This document shows positions 13,589 to 15,952 of a stretch of 15,952 bases of DNA, in pieces; the first letter of the stretch is position 1, and every line of letters starts with the position of its first letter. The notes beneath the pieces are model-generated. The model saw only the letters and a list, made by a program, of their open reading frames with translations. It made no database searches and was not told the DNA's origin. Source of the DNA: Candidatus Fermentibacterota bacterium (GTDB lineage Bacteria > JAFGKV01); the NCBI GenBank assembly GCA_016928395.1, contig JAFGKV010000005.1:1-15952 (forward strand). Direction: 5' to 3'. Position numbers and translations under genes: made by a program.

Positions 13589-15952
13589 ACGGTCTCCAAG
13601 GGATCAACGTCAACGATCATGCGGGTGCCAGGATGCTCGCCGGCCACTGCCAGGCCATCGCGCACCCAGGAGTGAAGGCTTTGCCGAGATTGGTGGAATA
13701 CCAAGAGGTGCCGACGGTGCATGCCGCCGACCCGCGGCAGCAGCGGCGGTGCGGGGCCAAGGAATCGTCCGCCCGAGCCGCGCCGCGTGGCCCGGAGCCC
13801 GTGTGCGATAGCCTCTGCATGGGATTCCAGCGGTGGCAAGGTTCGGCATCGAACCTCTATTCGCACCATGTGTGAAAACGGTGGATAACCCGCCTCGCGT
13901 CGTTGCAGAAGTTCCTCCCTGGCAAACGCCTCAAAATCATGCCGGGCCGCGCAGAGAATGGCGGGGTAGTCTACGAGATAGCTTTGCACCACGACCTCGC
14001 CTCCCGCGGCGCTGCGGCCGGCCCGGCCGGCGACCTGGGCCAGGAGCTGGAATGCCCGTTCGCCCGCTCGAAAATCCGGAAATTGCAGCGGGGTATCCGC
14101 ATTGACAACCCCCACGAGAGTGACCCTGGGCAGGTCGAGGCCCTTGGCAATCATCTGGGTGCCCACCAGCACATGCACATCCTCCCGTTCCATGGCATCG
14201 ATGATGCGCACGTGGGCTCCACGGGAGCGGGTGGTGTCCCGGTCCATCCGCAGGATCCCAACATCAGGGAGGATCGCTCGCAGCTCGTCCTCGACCCGTT
14301 CCGTGCCCACGCTTCCATACCCCAGGCGATGGCCTCCACATCCGGGACATGTCTCAAAAGCCGGTTCCGCATAGTCACAGTAGTGGCATAGGTGCCGTCG
14401 GGATTGGCGATGGAAGGTCAGGGACACATCGCAATCGGGACACGCGGGGATGAAGCCGCAGTCGGCGCATTGCACGGACCGGGCATATCCCCTCCGGTTC
14501 AGAAGAATGAGGGCCTGGTCTCCCCGGCCTACCGTCTCGTGCAACTTGCTGCGCAGAAGGGCAGAAAAGATGAGCGGACCTTCAGTTCTGGGTTCGACGC
14601 GCATATCCACTATGGATACGGCAGGCATAGCCCATCGCTCGACCCTCTCGGGCAGATCGAGCCGCGTGTACTTGCCCGACAGGCAGTGATGGTAGGTCTC
14701 CAGGCTCGGCGTGGCCGACCCCAGCACTACGGTACACCCTGCCCGGTGTGCCCGCATGATGGCCACATCCCTCCCGTGATACCGCGGGTCTCGCCCTTGC
14801 TTGTAGCTGGGATCGTGCTCCTCATCCACGATGACCAGGCCCAAGTTCGTCACCGGCGCGAAGATGGCGGATCGAGGCCCGATCACCAAGGTACCCGGGG
14901 CCGTCGCCCGCGCCCACGCATCATGGCGTTCGCCCGGGCTCAATCGCGAATGAACCAGCACTACGCGCCCGCCGAATCGACCCTTGAACCGGGCCACCAT
15001 CTGGGCTGTCAGGGCAATCTCGGGCACCAGACACACGGCTGAGAGACCTCTCTCCAACGCCACTGACGAAGCCGCCAGGTACACCTCCGTCTTTCCGCTG
15101 CCGGTGACTCCATGGAGGAGGAAGGCCTGGAAACTGCGACTGAGCACCGCCGTGGCCAAGACGCCGACTGCGCGCTCCTGGGCCGGTGTGAGCGAGAGAG
15201 GAGACGTGGCGCCATCCCGCAGGGATGGCGAGGCGTCCACAATGCGATCGAGGCGAACATGCCCACTCCGCTTTAGGGTAGTGAGAGCGGCTCGGCTAGC
15301 TCGGGCTTCGGTCAGGAGCTGTGAGACAACACTCCTTCCTCCCGCCGCTTGAAGCGCCTCCAGAATCCTTGCCCCGGACTGCGAAACTTTGGTCTCGGGC
15401 CGATCGGCGACGAGCTCTGCGAACATGGTAGTACGCCCGGAGGGTTCGCGGCTCACCTCGACTCCCCATGCGACCAGGTTGTGATCCAGGAGCCATCCCG
15501 CGCAGCGGTGGACTTCTGCCGATGATCCCAGCACCCGCTCCAGAGTTCGTCGCGGCACCGCACCCTTCATCAGCAGAGCGACCACGGGCCTGACATACCC
15601 GGGGATGTCCGCGATCGGGTGAGTGGCCAGACGCGGCAACGGCTCCAGCGTGCCCGCCAAGGACGGCCTGAATCCCCCCGGCAGCATGGAATGCAGTGCG
15701 ATCCCCGGAGGGCACATGTAGTAGGACGACATCCACATCCCCAAATCCCACAGATCGGTCGGCAGTGCCGGGGCTGCGTCCAGGAACTCGCGGGCAGCCG
15801 CGAGGTCCTCCTGGGAGTCTCCATGGCGTACTCCGCAGCACAAACCCACCTTCCACCCCCGTCTAACAGGAACCACGACGCGACACCCCTGGGGGTACTC
15901 GGGAGGATCGGAATCAAGACGGTAGCTGTAGGGCTTCCACGCAGGGATGGCC
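13585..15952 (-). CDS. priA: Primosomal replication restart helicase PriA (5' end outside window)
   Basis: The frame is open to the last base. The residues before the GTG at 15876 (KPYSYRLDSDPPEYPQGCRVVVPV) already match the PriA N-terminal DNA-binding domain, so that GTG is internal and the true start lies just beyond the window. 788 residues are visible. PriA rebuilds replication forks by 3'-to-5' unwinding and loading of the replicative helicase. Visible features in order: N-terminal DNA-binding domain, Walker A HGVTGSGKT (about 280-288), DEEHD (about 376-380), GSATPSLETY, eight zinc-binding cysteines in CADC, CPDC, CHYC and CPGC pairs (about 495-538), and GTQMIAKGLDLPRVTLVGVVNAD with AQVAGRAGR of the helicase C lobe. 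Everything needed for ATPase activity and the zinc sites is intact. Its stop overlaps the downstream TMTC-like gene by four bases. Confidence 0.95.
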   Translation of the reverse strand, partial: AIPAWKPYSYRLDSDPPEYPQGCRVVVPVRRGWKVGLCCGVRHGDSQEDLAAAREFLDAAPALPTDLWDLGMWMSSYYMCPPGIALHSMLPGGFRPSLAGTLEPLPRLATHPIADIPGYVRPVVALLMKGAVPRRTLERVLGSSAEVHRCAGWLLDHNLVAWGVEVSREPSGRTTMFAELVADRPETKVSQSGARILEALQAAGGRSVVSQLLTEARASRAALTTLKRSGHVRLDRIVDASPSLRDGATSPLSLTPAQERAVGVLATAVLSRSFQAFLLHGVTGSGKTEVYLAASSVALERGLSAVCLVPEIALTAQMVARFKGRFGGRVVLVHSRLSPGERHDAWARATAPGTLVIGPRSAIFAPVTNLGLVIVDEEHDPSYKQGRDPRYHGRDVAIMRAHRAGCTVVLGSATPSLETYHHCLSGKYTRLDLPERVERWAMPAVSIVDMRVEPRTEGPLIFSALLRSKLHETVGRGDQALILLNRRGYARSVQCADCGFIPACPDCDVSLTFHRQSRRHLCHYCDYAEPAFETCPGCGGHRLGYGSVGTERVEDELRAILPDVGILRMDRDTTRSRGAHVRIIDAMEREDVHVLVGTQMIAKGLDLPRVTLVGVVNADTPLQFPDFRAGERAFQLLAQVAGRAGRSAAGGEVVVQSYLVDYPAILCAARHDFEAFAREELLQRREAGYPPFSHMVRIEVRCRTLPPLESHAEAIAHGLRATRRGSGGRFLGPAPPLLPRVGGMHRRHLLVFHQSRQSLHSWVRDGLAVAGEHPGTRMIVDVDPLETV

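Noticed and set aside
15874-15876. GTG at 15876 as the priA start
   Set aside because: The codons upstream of it up to the window edge encode recognisable PriA N-terminal sequence, so the gene begins outside the window.

Overview
The window is gene-dense, GC-rich bacterial DNA (about 60% G+C by eye) holding eleven protein genes. Two are cut by the window edges. I see no tRNA, rRNA, CRISPR array, insertion sequence or phage gene. No gene marks the phylum securely. PriA, a receiver-DnaA fusion, a bacterial TMTC-type membrane protein and exported proteins suggest a Gram-negative-type, probably uncultivated lineage. A member of the FCB/Gemmatimonadota/Eisenbacteria sphere is only a guess.

Layout. 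Positions 1-1945 (+): the C-terminal half of a D-cysteine desulfhydrase/ACC-deaminase family PLP enzyme, then an exported GH13 alpha-amylase. Positions 1949-5117 (-): a two-gene operon converging on the amylase. It encodes a cyanophycin synthetase of the CphA2 type (intact ATP-grasp domain, Mur-ligase part reduced to a relic without P-loop or lid), then an isoaspartyl dipeptidase four bases downstream. Positions 5304-10659 (+): a degenerate receiver domain fused to a DnaA/Hda-type AAA+ module, a DUF123 protein, a membrane-anchored endonuclease/exonuclease/phosphatase (EEP) protein, a FlK-like hot-dog thioesterase and an oligoendopeptidase F. Several of these genes overlap or nearly abut. Positions 10757-11314 (+): an exported chalcone-isomerase-like protein. 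Positions 11372-15952 (-): the priA primosomal helicase (5' end outside) and a TMTC-like membrane/TPR protein joined to it by an ATGA overlap. A strong GC hairpin lies at the convergent junction at 11327-11362.

How they work together. The clearest functional unit is the synthetase-dipeptidase pair. One enzyme should join beta-aspartyl dipeptides into a cyanophycin-like polymer and the other should hydrolyse those same dipeptides, so the pair can store or release Asp plus Arg (or another amino acid). The most unusual protein is the receiver-DnaA fusion. Its receiver has lost the phospho-acceptor Asp, the acidic pocket and the Lys. Its AAA+ module keeps Walker A/B and sensor II but has lost the arginine finger and the DNA-binding domain IV. 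These two divergently transcribed units share a 186-bp intergenic region with a recognisable promoter on the DnaA-like side.
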